Source: Idiomarina sp. X4 (lineage in GTDB: Bacteria; Pseudomonadota; Gammaproteobacteria; Enterobacterales; Alteromonadaceae). From it: 64,000 nt of DNA. Where the stretch lies: contig NZ_CP025000.1 of NCBI RefSeq assembly GCF_002808045.1, forward strand, positions 744,001-808,000. The letters are read 5' to 3'. The translations under genes and the position numbers were made by a program. Below, piece after piece: positions 28,574-38,603 of this stretch. The notes beneath the pieces were generated by a model. That model was not told the DNA's origin and did no database searches. It saw only the letters and a program-made list of their open reading frames with translations. The stretch's first letter is position 1; each line of letters starts with the position of its first letter.

Positions 28574-29551
28574 ATGAAGCAAGTGACCCAGAACTTTCGC
28601 CAACTAGGGCAGCAAGTCCTGGATATTGAGAAGCAAGCCATTGAAGGGCTTTATGAGTACCTCGATGATAACTTCGATGCGGCCTGTCAGACATTATTTA
28701 ACTGCAAAGGCCGGGTTATTGTGACCGGTATGGGTAAATCAGGGCACATTGGCGGGAAAATAGCTGCCACATTGGCATCAACAGGAACACCATCGTTCTT
28801 CGTGCACCCAGGCGAAGCCAGTCACGGCGACTTAGGCATGGTTGCGGCTCAAGATGTGGTTATTGCTATTTCAAACAGTGGTGAAACGTCAGAGGTTCTG
28901 AACATTTTACCGGTGATTAAACGCCTTGGTGTGCCACTGATTGCAATGACAGGCAAGCCTGAGTCCACTCTGGCTCGGCTTGCAGATACCCACGTGTGCA
29001 TTGCAGTCGCACAGGAAGCCTGTCCATTAGGTTTAGCACCAACAGCGTCCACTACCGCAACATTGGTCATGGGAGACGCTTTAGCCGTCGCACTCCTGAA
29101 TGCGCGAGGTTTTACTGCCGACGACTTTGCTTTGTCTCATCCAGGTGGCTCACTAGGAAAGCGCTTATTACTGCGCCTGCACGACATTATGCACACTGGC
29201 GAACGTATTCCACTAGTGTCAGAAACCGATATTATTCGTGACGCCTTATTAGAGATGTCTCGTAAAGGCCTGGGCATGACCGCAATTACAGATACCCAGG
29301 GCCGGTTGGCCGGTATTTTTACCGATGGTGATTTACGCCGTATTCTGGATAATCAAGTCGATGTGCACAGTACCTCTATTGCTGATGTTATGACGCGTTC
29401 ATGCACGACCGCGAATGCGGACATGCTGGCTGCCGAAGCATTAAAGCTAATGCAAGATCGCAAAATAAACGGACTGATTATTACCGACCATGAAGGTCGC
29501 CCTTGTGGCGCAATGAATATGCATGACTTACTGCAAGCGGGGGTTCTGTAA
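28574..29551 (+). CDS. kdsD: KdsD, D-arabinose 5-phosphate isomerase
   Basis: KdsD converts ribulose 5-phosphate to arabinose 5-phosphate, the first step to Kdo of LPS. The 325-residue protein has an N-terminal SIS domain (GRVIVTGMGKSGHIGGKIAATLASTG, then EACPLGLAPTASTT) and two C-terminal CBS domains (from about residue 200), the standard layout. It starts the kdsD-to-mgtE run; the ribosome site (GGGAAA) is weak. Confidence 0.97.
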   Translation: MKQVTQNFRQLGQQVLDIEKQAIEGLYEYLDDNFDAACQTLFNCKGRVIVTGMGKSGHIGGKIAATLASTGTPSFFVHPGEASHGDLGMVAAQDVVIAISNSGETSEVLNILPVIKRLGVPLIAMTGKPESTLARLADTHVCIAVAQEACPLGLAPTASTTATLVMGDALAVALLNARGFTADDFALSHPGGSLGKRLLLRLHDIMHTGERIPLVSETDIIRDALLEMSRKGLGMTAITDTQGRLAGIFTDGDLRRILDNQVDVHSTSIADVMTRSCTTANADMLAAEALKLMQDRKINGLIITDHEGRPCGAMNMHDLLQAGVL

Positions 29552-29552
29552 C

Positions 29553-30107
29553 ATGGAGTGTATTAATACCTGGTATGGGGACATTGAAAAACAATTGTTT
29601 GAGCGTTTCTCACAGGTTCGGCTGTTAATTCTCGACGTCGATGGTGTTTTTTCGGACGGTCGAATATACCTTGGCAACGATGGTGAAGAGCTGAAAGCTT
29701 TCCACACTCGGGACGGCTTTGGTATGAAAGCACTTAAGAATGCGGGCATACAGACAGCCGTCATCACCGGTCGCCAATCCAGCATCGTTGAACGTCGGAT
29801 GCAGCATTTAGACGTGTCTGACATCTATCAGGGACAAGTCGACAAAACCCAGGCATTTAATGAGCTTCTGACTCATCACAGCGTGAATGCTGAACAGACT
29901 GCCTATGTCGGAGACGACACACCCGATCTTCCGCTGATACAGCAGGCCGGCATTGGTGTTGCAGTAAAAGACGCGCACCCTTCTATTCAGCAGCAAGCTC
30001 AATACATTACCCGCTGTGCCGGTGGCTTTGGCGCGGTTCGTGAGGTGTGTGACTTGATTATGTTAAGCCAGGGGCTTTTGCATGACGCCAAAGGAGCCAG
30101 TGTGTGA
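29553..30107 (+). CDS. kdsC: KdsC, Kdo 8-phosphate phosphatase
   Basis: KdsC removes phosphate from Kdo 8-phosphate. The 184-residue HAD-family protein has motif I LDVDGVFSDG, ITGRQS and GDDTPDLPLI. The start at 29553 (MECINTWYGD) lies 1 base after the kdsD stop; a start ten codons earlier would overlap kdsD. Confidence 0.96.
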   Translation: MECINTWYGDIEKQLFERFSQVRLLILDVDGVFSDGRIYLGNDGEELKAFHTRDGFGMKALKNAGIQTAVITGRQSSIVERRMQHLDVSDIYQGQVDKTQAFNELLTHHSVNAEQTAYVGDDTPDLPLIQQAGIGVAVKDAHPSIQQQAQYITRCAGGFGAVREVCDLIMLSQGLLHDAKGASV

Positions 30108-30667
30108 ATTGGCGCATCGTCGGTATTATCGTTCTTCTGTTTGGTGCCGGACTACTGCTCGTTCTGCGCCCCTTTAGTGACGATGGCAGAGAAAGCGCTG
30201 CCACGGCGACAAAACTGATGCAGCCAGATTTTACCGCCTACGGACTTGAAACCAAAATATTCGAAAGTGATGGCGTCCTGGCGCATAAGATTCGCTCAGA
30301 AGAAATGGCTCACTACAACCAAATAGGTTTAACCGAGCTCAAGCAGCCTCAATACTCAATATTTTCGGAAGACGGCACAGAGACCTGGCAAGTCACCGCC
30401 GAGCAAGGTACCTTTTACGATGATAAAACGCTGATTCTGGAGCGTAGCGTTGAAATATTAGCGTTGCAGGAAAGTTCTCCCATACAGCGCGTTATGACAG
30501 AATATCTGGTTATCGACTTAGCCAATGAATCAATGAGCACTGAATACCCGGTATTAATGCGAGGTCCGCAAGTGGAAGTTCGCGGAGATGGTTTAAGCGC
30601 CGACATGAGCGCAGAAATGATGGAGTTAAAACGACATGTTAAAACGGTTTTCCAGCCTAAGTCTTAG
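30104..30667 (+). CDS. lptC: LptC, LPS transport bitopic protein
   Basis: LptC joins the inner-membrane LptBFG extractor to the periplasmic LptA bridge. The 187-residue protein has an N-terminal membrane helix (IVGIIVLLFGAGLLLVL) and a beta-jellyroll periplasmic domain (GTFYDDKTLILERSVEIL). The start is GTG, overlapping the kdsC stop (GTGA) with AAGGAG 8 bases upstream. Confidence 0.94.
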   Translation: MNWRIVGIIVLLFGAGLLLVLRPFSDDGRESAATATKLMQPDFTAYGLETKIFESDGVLAHKIRSEEMAHYNQIGLTELKQPQYSIFSEDGTETWQVTAEQGTFYDDKTLILERSVEILALQESSPIQRVMTEYLVIDLANESMSTEYPVLMRGPQVEVRGDGLSADMSAEMMELKRHVKTVFQPKS

Positions 30668-31172
30668 CTTTTTTGTGCTTATCGCATTGCCTTTGACGGC
30701 GATGGCGCAAGGAAAGGCTGACTTTAAAAAGCCGATGGAAGTCGAGTCAAGCCATGAGCAATTCGACATAAAAAACAATAAGTTAGTACTTACTGACAAT
30801 GTTGTTATCCGTCAGGGCACACTACTTATTAAGGCGGACCGACTCGAAGCCTCTGCCAGCGAAAGCGGCGAGCAGGCGGACACCTTTATTGCAGAAGGTT
30901 CACCGGCAACCTACACGCAGACCCTGGAAAACGGCAACGATATTAGCGCTCAGGCAAATAAAATAACCTACTTCCAAGTCGAACAACGTCTCGAGCTCAG
31001 CGGGGACGCGAAAATCTCTCAGGGCACAAGCAGTTCAAGCGGTGATACGATCGTCTACGACTTAGCCGCACAGACGATCTCTGCAAGCAGCTCTGATGCC
31101 GATAACGGGCGCGTAATTACGATATTTACGCCGAAAACAAAAGACGACAAAACCGACAACGAGAACCCTTAA
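30636..31172 (+). CDS. lptA: LptA, periplasmic LPS bridge protein
   Basis: LptA polymerises into the periplasmic bridge carrying LPS. The 178-residue precursor has a signal peptide ending TAMA before QGKADF, and the OstA-like jellyroll with [20 protein letters not shown] and [16 protein letters not shown] strands. It overlaps lptC by 32 bases. Confidence 0.94.
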   Translation: MLKRFSSLSLSFFVLIALPLTAMAQGKADFKKPMEVESSHEQFDIKNNKLVLTDNVVIRQGTLLIKADRLEASASESGEQADTFIAEGSPATYTQTLENGNDISAQANKITYFQVEQRLELSGDAKISQGTSSSSGDTIVYDLAAQTISASSSDADNGRVITIFTPKTKDDKTDNENP

Positions 31173-31174
31173 TT

Positions 31175-31900
31175 ATGGCCACCTTACGAGTCAAACATCT
31201 TGCCAAAAGCTTTAAGCGTCGTCAGGTTGTAAAGGACGTTAGCCTGGAGGTCAGTCAGGGCCAGATTATTGGGCTCTTAGGGCCCAATGGTGCGGGGAAA
31301 ACAACGACGTTTTATATGATTGTCGGCTTAATCAACAGCGACAAAGGCCAGATTTTACTAGACAAAGACGACCTAACGTCTCTGCCAATGCATGAGCGTG
31401 CTCGCCGCGGAATTGGTTATCTACCGCAAGAAGCATCGATTTTCAGAAAGCTGACCGTGCGCGATAACCTGATGGCGATATTAGAAACCCGTAAAGAGCT
31501 TTCAGCGGACGCTCGCGAAGAACAGCTCGACTCGCTTCTTGAAGAGTTCAATATTGGTCATATTGCGAACAGTCTGGGGATGAGCTTATCCGGCGGTGAG
31601 AGACGTCGTGTCGAAATTGCCCGCGCCCTTGCCGCAGAGCCCACGTTTATTCTTCTGGATGAGCCCTTTGCAGGCGTCGACCCAATTTCGGTTATCGACA
31701 TTAAGAAAATTGTTGAACATTTAAAGCAGCGTGGTATTGGTGTACTTATTACAGACCACAATGTCAGAGAAACCTTGTCCGTTTGTGAGCATGCGTACAT
31801 TGTTAGTCACGGAGAACTTATTGCCAGCGGAGATGCAGAAAGTATATTATCGAATCAACAGGTTAAAGATGTTTACCTCGGTGAGCAGTTCACCCTTTAA
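31175..31900 (+). CDS. lptB: LptB, ATPase of the LPS export system
   Basis: LptB drives LPS extraction with LptF and LptG. The 241-residue ABC ATPase has Walker [18 protein letters not shown], signature [15 protein letters not shown], Walker [17 protein letters not shown] and the switch histidine in [10 protein letters not shown]. Length equals E. coli LptB. It lies 2 bases after lptA. Confidence 0.98.
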   Translation: MATLRVKHLAKSFKRRQVVKDVSLEVSQGQIIGLLGPNGAGKTTTFYMIVGLINSDKGQILLDKDDLTSLPMHERARRGIGYLPQEASIFRKLTVRDNLMAILETRKELSADAREEQLDSLLEEFNIGHIANSLGMSLSGGERRRVEIARALAAEPTFILLDEPFAGVDPISVIDIKKIVEHLKQRGIGVLITDHNVRETLSVCEHAYIVSHGELIASGDAESILSNQQVKDVYLGEQFTL

Positions 31901-31921
31901 CGTGATACCGGGACGATAACC

Positions 31922-33382
31922 ATGAGACAAAGTCTGCAGCTAAAAATTGGTCAGCAACTGACCATGACGCCTCAGTTACAACAAGCGATACGCTTGCTGC
32001 AGCTTTCTTCGCTCGACTTACAGGCTGAAATTCAGGACGCGCTGGACAATAACCCGTTACTGGAAGTTGAAAGCGAACAACCTCATGACGGTGACAGCAC
32101 CGACTCCCCTCATTCGTCAAATAAAGACGACAGTCAGCGTGAAACCTCCGATGTTATAAAAACTCAGGAAATGCCAGAAGACCTCCCTGTGGACAGCACA
32201 TGGGATGATACCTATTCATCGTCGACTCCTGCTACCGGAGCGGCCTCAAACGGCAAATCCTACGACGGTGACTATGAGGTGTACCAAGGCTCAACGAGCG
32301 AGTCTTTGCAAGACCATCTGATTTGGCAAATGCAACTGTCGCACTTTTCTGAAGAAGACACTGCGATTGGCGAAGCCATTATCGAAGCCATTGACGACAA
32401 TGGTTATTTAACAACGAATATTGAAGACATTATTGAGTCTGTGCGCTTACCCGAGGTTGGCGAAGAAGAAGTCTGCATGGTACTCAAGCGCATCCAACAC
32501 TTTGACCCAGTCGGTGTCGGCGCACGTACCGTCAGCGAGTGCCTGGCGATTCAATTACGACAACTGGACGACAGCACGCCGTTTAAGCTCGCTGCTATCA
32601 CTCTGGTTAGCGAGCATATGGACTTGCTGGGCAACCGAGACTTCCGCAATATCCAGAAAAAGCTCAAATTAACCGAAAATGACTTACGTGAAGTCATGCG
32701 GCTGATTCAGCAAATGCACCCGCACCCGGGCGAACAAGTTGCTCAACAAGAAGTTGAGTACGTGATTCCTGACGTTGCGGTCATGAAAAAGAATGGTCGC
32801 TGGGTGGTCGAATTAAACCCGGATAGCGTACCTAAATTAAAGGTCAATGAAGAATACGCGGCACTGAGTAAAGCGGCGAAGTCCTCGGCAGACAGTCAGT
32901 ACATTAAAAACCATACACAGGAAGCGCGTTGGTTTATTAAAAGTCTGGAGAGTCGCAATGAAACGCTGTTGAAAGTTGCCAACTGTATTGTTCAGCGCCA
33001 GCAGGGCTTTTTTGAGTACGGTGAAGAGGCCATGAAACCAATGGTACTCAATGATGTCGCTGAAGCCGTGGAAATGCATGAAAGCACCATTTCACGGGTA
33101 ACAACGCAGAAGTTTCTGCACTGCCCACGAGGCATTTTTGAATTAAAATACTTTTTCTCTAGCCATGTCAGTACAGAAGGTGGAGGTGAGTGTTCAAGTA
33201 CCGCAATACGTGCTTTAATTAAGAAGTTAGTCGCTGCAGAAAACCGTAGCAAACCATTAAGCGACAGCAAAATCGCTGAACTGATAGCCGAGCAAGGCAT
33301 CAAAGTAGCGAGGAGGACAATTGCGAAGTACCGGGAATCACTGAATATTCCCTCATCGAGTCAACGCAAGAGTCTTTTATAA
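31922..33382 (+). CDS. rpoN: RpoN, sigma-54 factor
   Basis: Sigma-54 directs RNA polymerase to -24/-12 promoters. The 486-residue protein has region I ([20 protein letters not shown]), an acidic region II (about residues 50-115), the core-binding domain, the DNA-binding helix-turn-helix ([20 protein letters not shown]) and the RpoN box [10 protein letters not shown] near the C-terminus. It lies between lptB and hpf, a nearly universal proteobacterial arrangement. Confidence 0.98.
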   Translation: MRQSLQLKIGQQLTMTPQLQQAIRLLQLSSLDLQAEIQDALDNNPLLEVESEQPHDGDSTDSPHSSNKDDSQRETSDVIKTQEMPEDLPVDSTWDDTYSSSTPATGAASNGKSYDGDYEVYQGSTSESLQDHLIWQMQLSHFSEEDTAIGEAIIEAIDDNGYLTTNIEDIIESVRLPEVGEEEVCMVLKRIQHFDPVGVGARTVSECLAIQLRQLDDSTPFKLAAITLVSEHMDLLGNRDFRNIQKKLKLTENDLREVMRLIQQMHPHPGEQVAQQEVEYVIPDVAVMKKNGRWVVELNPDSVPKLKVNEEYAALSKAAKSSADSQYIKNHTQEARWFIKSLESRNETLLKVANCIVQRQQGFFEYGEEAMKPMVLNDVAEAVEMHESTISRVTTQKFLHCPRGIFELKYFFSSHVSTEGGGECSSTAIRALIKKLVAAENRSKPLSDSKIAELIAEQGIKVARRTIAKYRESLNIPSSSQRKSLL

Positions 33383-33408
33383 CTTGTAAACTGCAGAAGG
33401 AAGACGTT

Positions 33409-33696
33409 ATGCAAATTAATCTTACTGGTCATCATATCGATATCACTGAGTCTCTACGTGAGTATGTGGACACAAAATTTGCTAAGTTAGAGCGCCATTT
33501 TGACCATATCACCAACGTTCACGTCATCCTTAATGTTGAAAAAACGAATCAAAAAGCGGAAGCTACCGTGCACCTGAACGGCGGCGAGATTTTCGCTGAC
33601 TCTGTTCACGATGATATGTACGCAGCCATTGATGGTTTAATCGATAAGCTTGACCGTCAGGTTATTAAACACAAAGAAAAAATGAAAAAGCATTAG
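33409..33696 (+). CDS. hpf: HPF, short-form ribosome hibernation promoting factor
   Basis: HPF stabilises 100S ribosome dimers in stationary phase. At 95 residues it is the short form, with INLTGHHIDITESLREYVDTK and the KLDRQVIKHKEK C-terminal helix. It follows rpoN. Confidence 0.96.
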   Translation: MQINLTGHHIDITESLREYVDTKFAKLERHFDHITNVHVILNVEKTNQKAEATVHLNGGEIFADSVHDDMYAAIDGLIDKLDRQVIKHKEKMKKH

Positions 33697-33699
33697 TCC

Positions 33700-34170
33700 A
33701 TGCAAATAAGTGAGTTGTTAAGCCCCGACTGCACCAGGTGTGCAGTCGAGGGTGCAAGTAAAAAGCGGTTATTAGAAACCATTAGCCAAATTGTCGCGCC
33801 AAAACTGTCAGGCATTACTCGTCATGACATTTTTGAAAGCTTGGTTAACCGTGAACGCTTAGGAAGTACCGGTATTGGTTTAGGTATTGCTATTCCTCAT
33901 GGGCGACTCGCTAAAGCCAGCCATCCGGTTGCGGTGTTATTGACGTTAGACGAGCCAATCGAGTTTGACGCGATTGATAACCAACCTGTGGACATTATTT
34001 TTGCGCTGTTAGTGCCAGAGTCAGAGCATGAAAATCATTTGCAGACATTAGCAGCCGTTGCCCGTCGCATGAATGACAAAGACTGCACCCGCGCGCTTCG
34101 GAACGCTGAAAGTGACAACGCACTTTATCAATTATTTATTGGGGAAGGTGAAGATAAGCCATGCAACTGA
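33700..34170 (+). CDS. ptsN: PtsN (EIIA-Ntr), nitrogen PTS regulatory phosphocarrier
   Basis: PtsN receives phosphate from Npr and regulates potassium, phosphate and other processes. The 156-residue EIIA-family protein has the phosphorylated histidine in GIAIPHGRL and the segment DIIFALLVPES. It overlaps rapZ by 10 bases. Confidence 0.96.
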   Translation: MQISELLSPDCTRCAVEGASKKRLLETISQIVAPKLSGITRHDIFESLVNRERLGSTGIGLGIAIPHGRLAKASHPVAVLLTLDEPIEFDAIDNQPVDIIFALLVPESEHENHLQTLAAVARRMNDKDCTRALRNAESDNALYQLFIGEGEDKPCN

Positions 34171-35012
34171 TTATTGTCAGTGGTCGCTCGGGATCGGGTA
34201 AAACTATCGCCCTTCGAGTACTCGAGGATCTTGGCTTTTACTGCGTCGACAACTTACCCATTAGCCTACTTCCCACGCTGGTTCATGCGGTCATGGAGCA
34301 GTATTCAAAAATTGCCATCAGCATTGACGTTAGAAACCTGCCCGAACATTCGGAAGAGCTGCTTGACTCGCTAAACTTTTTACCCAAAGGGGTTGAACCA
34401 GAAGTACTGTTCATTGATGCCGACGACAACACCTTACTAAAACGCTTTGGTGAAACACGCCGTTTGCACCCGCTCTCACAAAAGGAGTTACCTTTAGTTG
34501 ATGCGCTTCAGGCAGAACGGAAGTTGCTCGAACCAATTATGGAGCGCGCCACCTGGCGCCTGGACAGCAGCGACTTATCGTTACACCAGTTAAGTGAAGA
34601 AGTGCGCGAGCGTGTGCTCGGCCGAGCAGACAAAAAACTGATTATCGTTTTTCAGTCTTTTGGTTTTAAGTATGGACTGCCGAAAGACGCTGATTTTGTA
34701 TTTGATGCACGCATATTACCAAACCCGCACTGGCAACCTGAACTGAAGTTGCTAACCGGCTTAGATGCAGACGTACAGCATTATTTTCGCCAACAGCCGT
34801 TGGTCACGAAGTTTGTCTATCAGCTCGAAAACTTTTTAGGCACTTGGCTGCCTCACTTTCAACGCAGTAACCGCAGCTATTTAACGATTGCGACAGGCTG
34901 TACTGGTGGGCAGCATCGCTCCGTTTATATTTCACAGCAGTTAGCGGAGCGCTTTGAACAAAAATCAGTGAAAGTTCAGGTTCGTCACCGGGAGTTAAAG
35001 CAGCATGAGTAA
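34161..35012 (+). CDS. rapZ: RapZ, RNase adaptor and nucleotide-binding protein
   Basis: RapZ controls the glmS-regulating sRNA GlmZ in E. coli by guiding RNase E. The 283-residue protein has a P-loop GRSGSGKT (residues 8-15) and the C-terminal RNA-binding domain with ATGCTGGQHRSVY. It sits between ptsN and npr, as in E. coli. Confidence 0.97.
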   Translation: MQLIIVSGRSGSGKTIALRVLEDLGFYCVDNLPISLLPTLVHAVMEQYSKIAISIDVRNLPEHSEELLDSLNFLPKGVEPEVLFIDADDNTLLKRFGETRRLHPLSQKELPLVDALQAERKLLEPIMERATWRLDSSDLSLHQLSEEVRERVLGRADKKLIIVFQSFGFKYGLPKDADFVFDARILPNPHWQPELKLLTGLDADVQHYFRQQPLVTKFVYQLENFLGTWLPHFQRSNRSYLTIATGCTGGQHRSVYISQQLAERFEQKSVKVQVRHRELKQHE

Positions 35013-35280
35013 AGCTTGCAAGACGCTTGTTATACGCAATAAACTGGGCCTTCATGCTAGGGCTGCGACCAAACTTGCGCAGCTCACACAGTCATTCAAG
35101 TCAGAAATTACCGTTCAGCAGGGTGAACAATGCGTTAACGCTGCCAGTGTGATGTGCTTAATGCTGCTCGCCAGCCAACAAGGCAAGTCGGTCGAAGTTT
35201 GTGCCGAAGGCGATGATGCAGAAGACGCATTAGTAGCGGTGAGCGAATTGTTCGAAGATCGCTTTGAGGAAAACGAGTAA
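35005..35280 (+). CDS. npr: Npr, HPr-like phosphocarrier of the nitrogen PTS
   Basis: Npr passes phosphate from PtsP to PtsN. The 91-residue HPr-fold protein has the active histidine in NKLGLHARAATKLAQL. It overlaps rapZ by 8 bases and ends 3 bases before mgtE. Confidence 0.95.
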   Translation: MSKACKTLVIRNKLGLHARAATKLAQLTQSFKSEITVQQGEQCVNAASVMCLMLLASQQGKSVEVCAEGDDAEDALVAVSELFEDRFEENE

Positions 35281-35283
35281 CCA

Positions 35284-36645
35284 ATGATAGCCGAGCTGTC
35301 CGATAAAGAATACGCCATGCAACGAATTCAGGAGGTTAACTCTGCGTTAGCCGACGGTATGTTCGTGGCAGCTCGACGCATGCTGCACAACATGCCGGCC
35401 TGCGATGTCGCTTTACTACTAGAGTCTTCTCCACCGAAAAGCCGTTCTAAAATCTGGAAGCTGGTCGATATTGACGAGCACGGTGAAATTCTTGAAGAGC
35501 TGAACGAAGAAGTTCAGAAAGACATCATTCGTCAAATGGCGCCAGAAAACCTGGCGGCAGCGACCGAAGGCATGGACACCGATGACCTCGCCTACGTTCT
35601 GCGTGGTTTGCCGGAGCCGGTGTATCAGGAAGTCTTAAAGTCGATGGACGAAGGCGACCGTGAGCGGGCAGAAACTGCTCTTTCCTACGCAGAGGACAGC
35701 GCTGGCGGTATCATGAATACCGATACCATTACGGTACGCTCAGACGTCACTATCGACGTTGTATTGCGTTATCTGCGTCTTAAAGGCGAATTGCCCGAAG
35801 CAACCGATAAACTCTATGTCGTTGATCGCAATGAGAAAGTCACTGGTGAGATTTCGTTGACTCAGTTACTTACAGTCGACCCCAGCCGCCGCATCGATGA
35901 AATTATGTCATCGGATATTACGACCATACCCGTCGATATGGAAGAAACCGAAGTGGCTAAGCTTTTTGAGCGACATGACTGGGTTTCTGCACCGGTTGTC
36001 GATAGTGAGCAACAACTTGTGGGTCGTATTACGATCGATGATGTAGTTGATATTATTCGTGAAGAAGCTCAGCACTCGATGCTCAGTATGGCGGGCTTGG
36101 AAGATGACGAGGATACCTTTGCGCCGGTATTGAAAAGTACCCGCCGCCGTACCGTATGGCTTGCGGTTAACTTGGTGACAGCCTTATTAGCCGCCATGGT
36201 CAGTTCACTGTTTGAAGACATACTGGCGCAAATGGCCATACTGGCTATTTTGAACACCATAGTTCCTAGTATGGGCGGCATTGCCGGTAGTCAAACCTTA
36301 ACACTGGTTATTCGAGGTATGGCGCTCGGCCATATCGGATCCAGTAACTCCCGATGGTTAATCGGTAAAGAGCTCGCGATAGGCTTCTTAAACGGCGTAA
36401 TATGGTCGGTGCTTATTGCTGCAGTCGTTGCGCTTTGGAAGCAAGACTTACTGGTTGGCGGTATTATCGCGTTCGCTATGATGATGAACCTATTAGCCGC
36501 AGGGCTGGCGGGGGCAACCGTTCCGCTTATGTTGAAGCGTTTTAACATTGACCCTGCACTTGCCGGTGGCGTAATTTTAACCACGGTGACCGATGTCGTC
36601 GGTATTTTCGCCTTCCTTGGCTCAGCGACTCTCCTGCTTTCTTAA
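35284..36645 (+). CDS. mgtE: MgtE-family magnesium channel/transporter
   Basis: This is a magnesium-gated Mg2+ channel of the inner membrane. The 453-residue protein has the N domain (helical repeats with LRGLPEPVYQEVLKSMD), a CBS pair (about residues 135-260, AEDSAGGIMNTDTITV) and five membrane helices from about residue 285, with NTIVPSMGGIAGSQTLTLVI as the pore-region signature. It closes the kdsD-to-mgtE run; its position after npr is seen in several marine Gammaproteobacteria. Confidence 0.96.
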   Translation: MIAELSDKEYAMQRIQEVNSALADGMFVAARRMLHNMPACDVALLLESSPPKSRSKIWKLVDIDEHGEILEELNEEVQKDIIRQMAPENLAAATEGMDTDDLAYVLRGLPEPVYQEVLKSMDEGDRERAETALSYAEDSAGGIMNTDTITVRSDVTIDVVLRYLRLKGELPEATDKLYVVDRNEKVTGEISLTQLLTVDPSRRIDEIMSSDITTIPVDMEETEVAKLFERHDWVSAPVVDSEQQLVGRITIDDVVDIIREEAQHSMLSMAGLEDDEDTFAPVLKSTRRRTVWLAVNLVTALLAAMVSSLFEDILAQMAILAILNTIVPSMGGIAGSQTLTLVIRGMALGHIGSSNSRWLIGKELAIGFLNGVIWSVLIAAVVALWKQDLLVGGIIAFAMMMNLLAAGLAGATVPLMLKRFNIDPALAGGVILTTVTDVVGIFAFLGSATLLLS

Positions 36646-36663
36646 GCGCCTTAGTGTTGTAAA

Positions 36664-36682
36664 GGCAGGCTAATGACCTGCC
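36664..36682. terminator. Small hairpin between convergent mgtE and pmbA
   Basis: GGCAGG and CCTGCC form a 6-base stem with a 7-base loop that spans the pmbA stop codon. There is no T-run; it is a weak candidate for a shared terminator. Confidence 0.3.
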
Positions 36683-38016
36683 ACACTCATTTGTTCTAAC
36701 AGTACAGAGCCAGTGTGCAATGCATGTCGTTCATCGGTATCGTTGCCAATAGCAACGATGTTCGCCAGCATATCTTTTAAGTTGCCAGCTATTGTGACTT
36801 CTTCAACTGGGTACTGAACTTCGCCATTTTCGACCCAAAAGCCTGCAGCGCCGCGAGAATAGTCGCCGTTAACGAGGTTAACGCCCTGCCCCATGACTTC
36901 AGTCACCAAAAGCCCGGTTCCCATTTGCTGGCAAAGCTGCTGTAGCGACTTATCCTGTTGACTGACCCGCCAGTTATGAATACCACCTGCATGGCCGGTC
37001 GGTTGCATATCCATTTTACGAGCCGCATAACTGGTCAATAAGTACGTTTCCAATACGCCCTTATCGACAATAGTTCTATCCTGTGTTTTAAGACCTTCGG
37101 CGTCAAATGGTGTGCTGGCTAAGCCGCCAACAATATGAGGACGCTCTTGAATAGTCAGCCATTCCGGGAGCACTGATTTTCCTAAATAATCGAGTAAGAA
37201 GCTCGACTTGCGGTACAAGTTTCCGCCGCTAATGGCTGAGACGAAATGCCCAAACAAACTACCCGCAATATCAGCACGAAAAATGACCGGAACCTTGGCC
37301 GTTGGAACCTGTCTGGCCCCCAAACGAGACAAGGTTTCGTTAGCGGCATCTTCTGCCACTTTTTCCGGTGTCCATAAGTCAGATGTTTTTCTCGCCACGG
37401 TATAACTCATATCACGCTGCATTTTATCGCCTTCACGAGCAATAAGCGCACAACCTAAGTTATGGCGAGACTGTAGGAAGCCACCAATAAAGTCGTGTGT
37501 GTTGCCATAAACCCGAAAACCGGTGTGACTACCGTAGTGTGCTCCATCGGAATTCACTATACGCTCGTCTAGGTTCAATGCATGCTTTTCGCACGCCAGC
37601 GCCTGTTCAATAGCATACTCTGCACTTTGGTCGCCCGGGTGACACAAATCTAAATCCGCAATATCGGTTGCCATAAGCTCGGACGGTGCTAAGCCATTGT
37701 AGGGGTCCGGCGACGTAAAACGGGCAATATCACAGGCTTTGTCAACAGCGGCTTCAATAGCGGCCTTTGACAGATCTGTTGTCGACGCAGAACCTTTTTG
37801 CTGTCCACGATACACCGTAATGCCTAATGCGCCATCTTGGTTAAACTCAACGGTTTCGACCTCTCCCAAACGAGTCCCCACAGAAATACCTGAGGTTTGA
37901 CTAATAGAGCATTCCGCATCACTGGCACCTTTTTGTTTCGCCAGCGACAAGGCCTCTTTTACGGCAGCCTCGACTTGCCCCATCTCTTTGTTAAGGTCAT
38001 CCAGTTGTACTATCAA
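36670..38016 (-). CDS. pmbA: PmbA (TldE), non-catalytic partner of the TldD/TldE protease
   Basis: TldE pairs with TldD in a peptidase that matures some peptides and helps degrade CcdA in E. coli. The 448-residue protein has GISVGTRLGEVETVEFNQDG and the C-terminal GNLKDMLANIVAIGNDTD, and lacks the HExxH of TldD as expected. The start appears to be TTG at 38016, with GAGGAGAG just upstream; the next ATG is 11 codons in. It is divergent from darP. Confidence 0.94.
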   Translation of the reverse strand: MIVQLDDLNKEMGQVEAAVKEALSLAKQKGASDAECSISQTSGISVGTRLGEVETVEFNQDGALGITVYRGQQKGSASTTDLSKAAIEAAVDKACDIARFTSPDPYNGLAPSELMATDIADLDLCHPGDQSAEYAIEQALACEKHALNLDERIVNSDGAHYGSHTGFRVYGNTHDFIGGFLQSRHNLGCALIAREGDKMQRDMSYTVARKTSDLWTPEKVAEDAANETLSRLGARQVPTAKVPVIFRADIAGSLFGHFVSAISGGNLYRKSSFLLDYLGKSVLPEWLTIQERPHIVGGLASTPFDAEGLKTQDRTIVDKGVLETYLLTSYAARKMDMQPTGHAGGIHNWRVSQQDKSLQQLCQQMGTGLLVTEVMGQGVNLVNGDYSRGAAGFWVENGEVQYPVEEVTIAGNLKDMLANIVAIGNDTDERHALHTGSVLLEQMSVAGH

Positions 38017-38069
38017 AAAACTCTCCTCACTGCTAAACTAGCGGCTTTAGCGCTAATCGAGTTGTAATT

Positions 38070-38603
38070 ATGTCGAAACGAAAGTCACAAAACCCATCCT
38101 CTGATATCGACGCTCATGACAATGACGATTTCGTCAGTAAGTCACAAAAAAAGCGCGAAATGGCAGAGCGACAAAAAGTCGGTACCGACTTAGTCGAGCT
38201 CAGCGATGCTCAATTAAAGAGCATGCCGTTAGACGACGAGCTTCGTGACGCCGTATTATTGGCTCGTAAAATTCGTAATAAACACGAAGGCTACCGACGC
38301 CAGCTTCAATTCATTGGTAAGCTGATGCGCTCTCGGGATATTGAGCCCATTGAACAAGCGCTGTCAGACCTTCGTAATGCGCACCAGCAGGAAACCACTA
38401 AGTTTCACGCTGTCGAAGACGCCAGGGACTCGCTCCTCAACGGCGGAGACGAGGCCTTGCAAAGCTTTATCGAAAACTACCCTCAGGCCGATCGCCAAAA
38501 AATTCGACAGCTGATGCGCTTAGCTGAGCAGCAAAAAGCCCAGGAAAAGCCACCTAAGGCGGCTCGAGAGCTATTTGTTTATCTGCGCAGCGTTATTCTT
38601 TAA
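38070..38603 (+). CDS. darP: DarP (YjgA), 50S ribosome assembly factor
   Basis: DarP associates with late 50S precursors. The 177-residue, mostly helical and highly charged protein has the family segment DDFVSKSQKKREMAERQKVG and FIGKLMRSRDIEPIEQAL. It is divergent from pmbA, as in E. coli, and its stop codon directly abuts the stop of convergent tldD with no base between. Confidence 0.93.
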   Translation: MSKRKSQNPSSDIDAHDNDDFVSKSQKKREMAERQKVGTDLVELSDAQLKSMPLDDELRDAVLLARKIRNKHEGYRRQLQFIGKLMRSRDIEPIEQALSDLRNAHQQETTKFHAVEDARDSLLNGGDEALQSFIENYPQADRQKIRQLMRLAEQQKAQEKPPKAARELFVYLRSVIL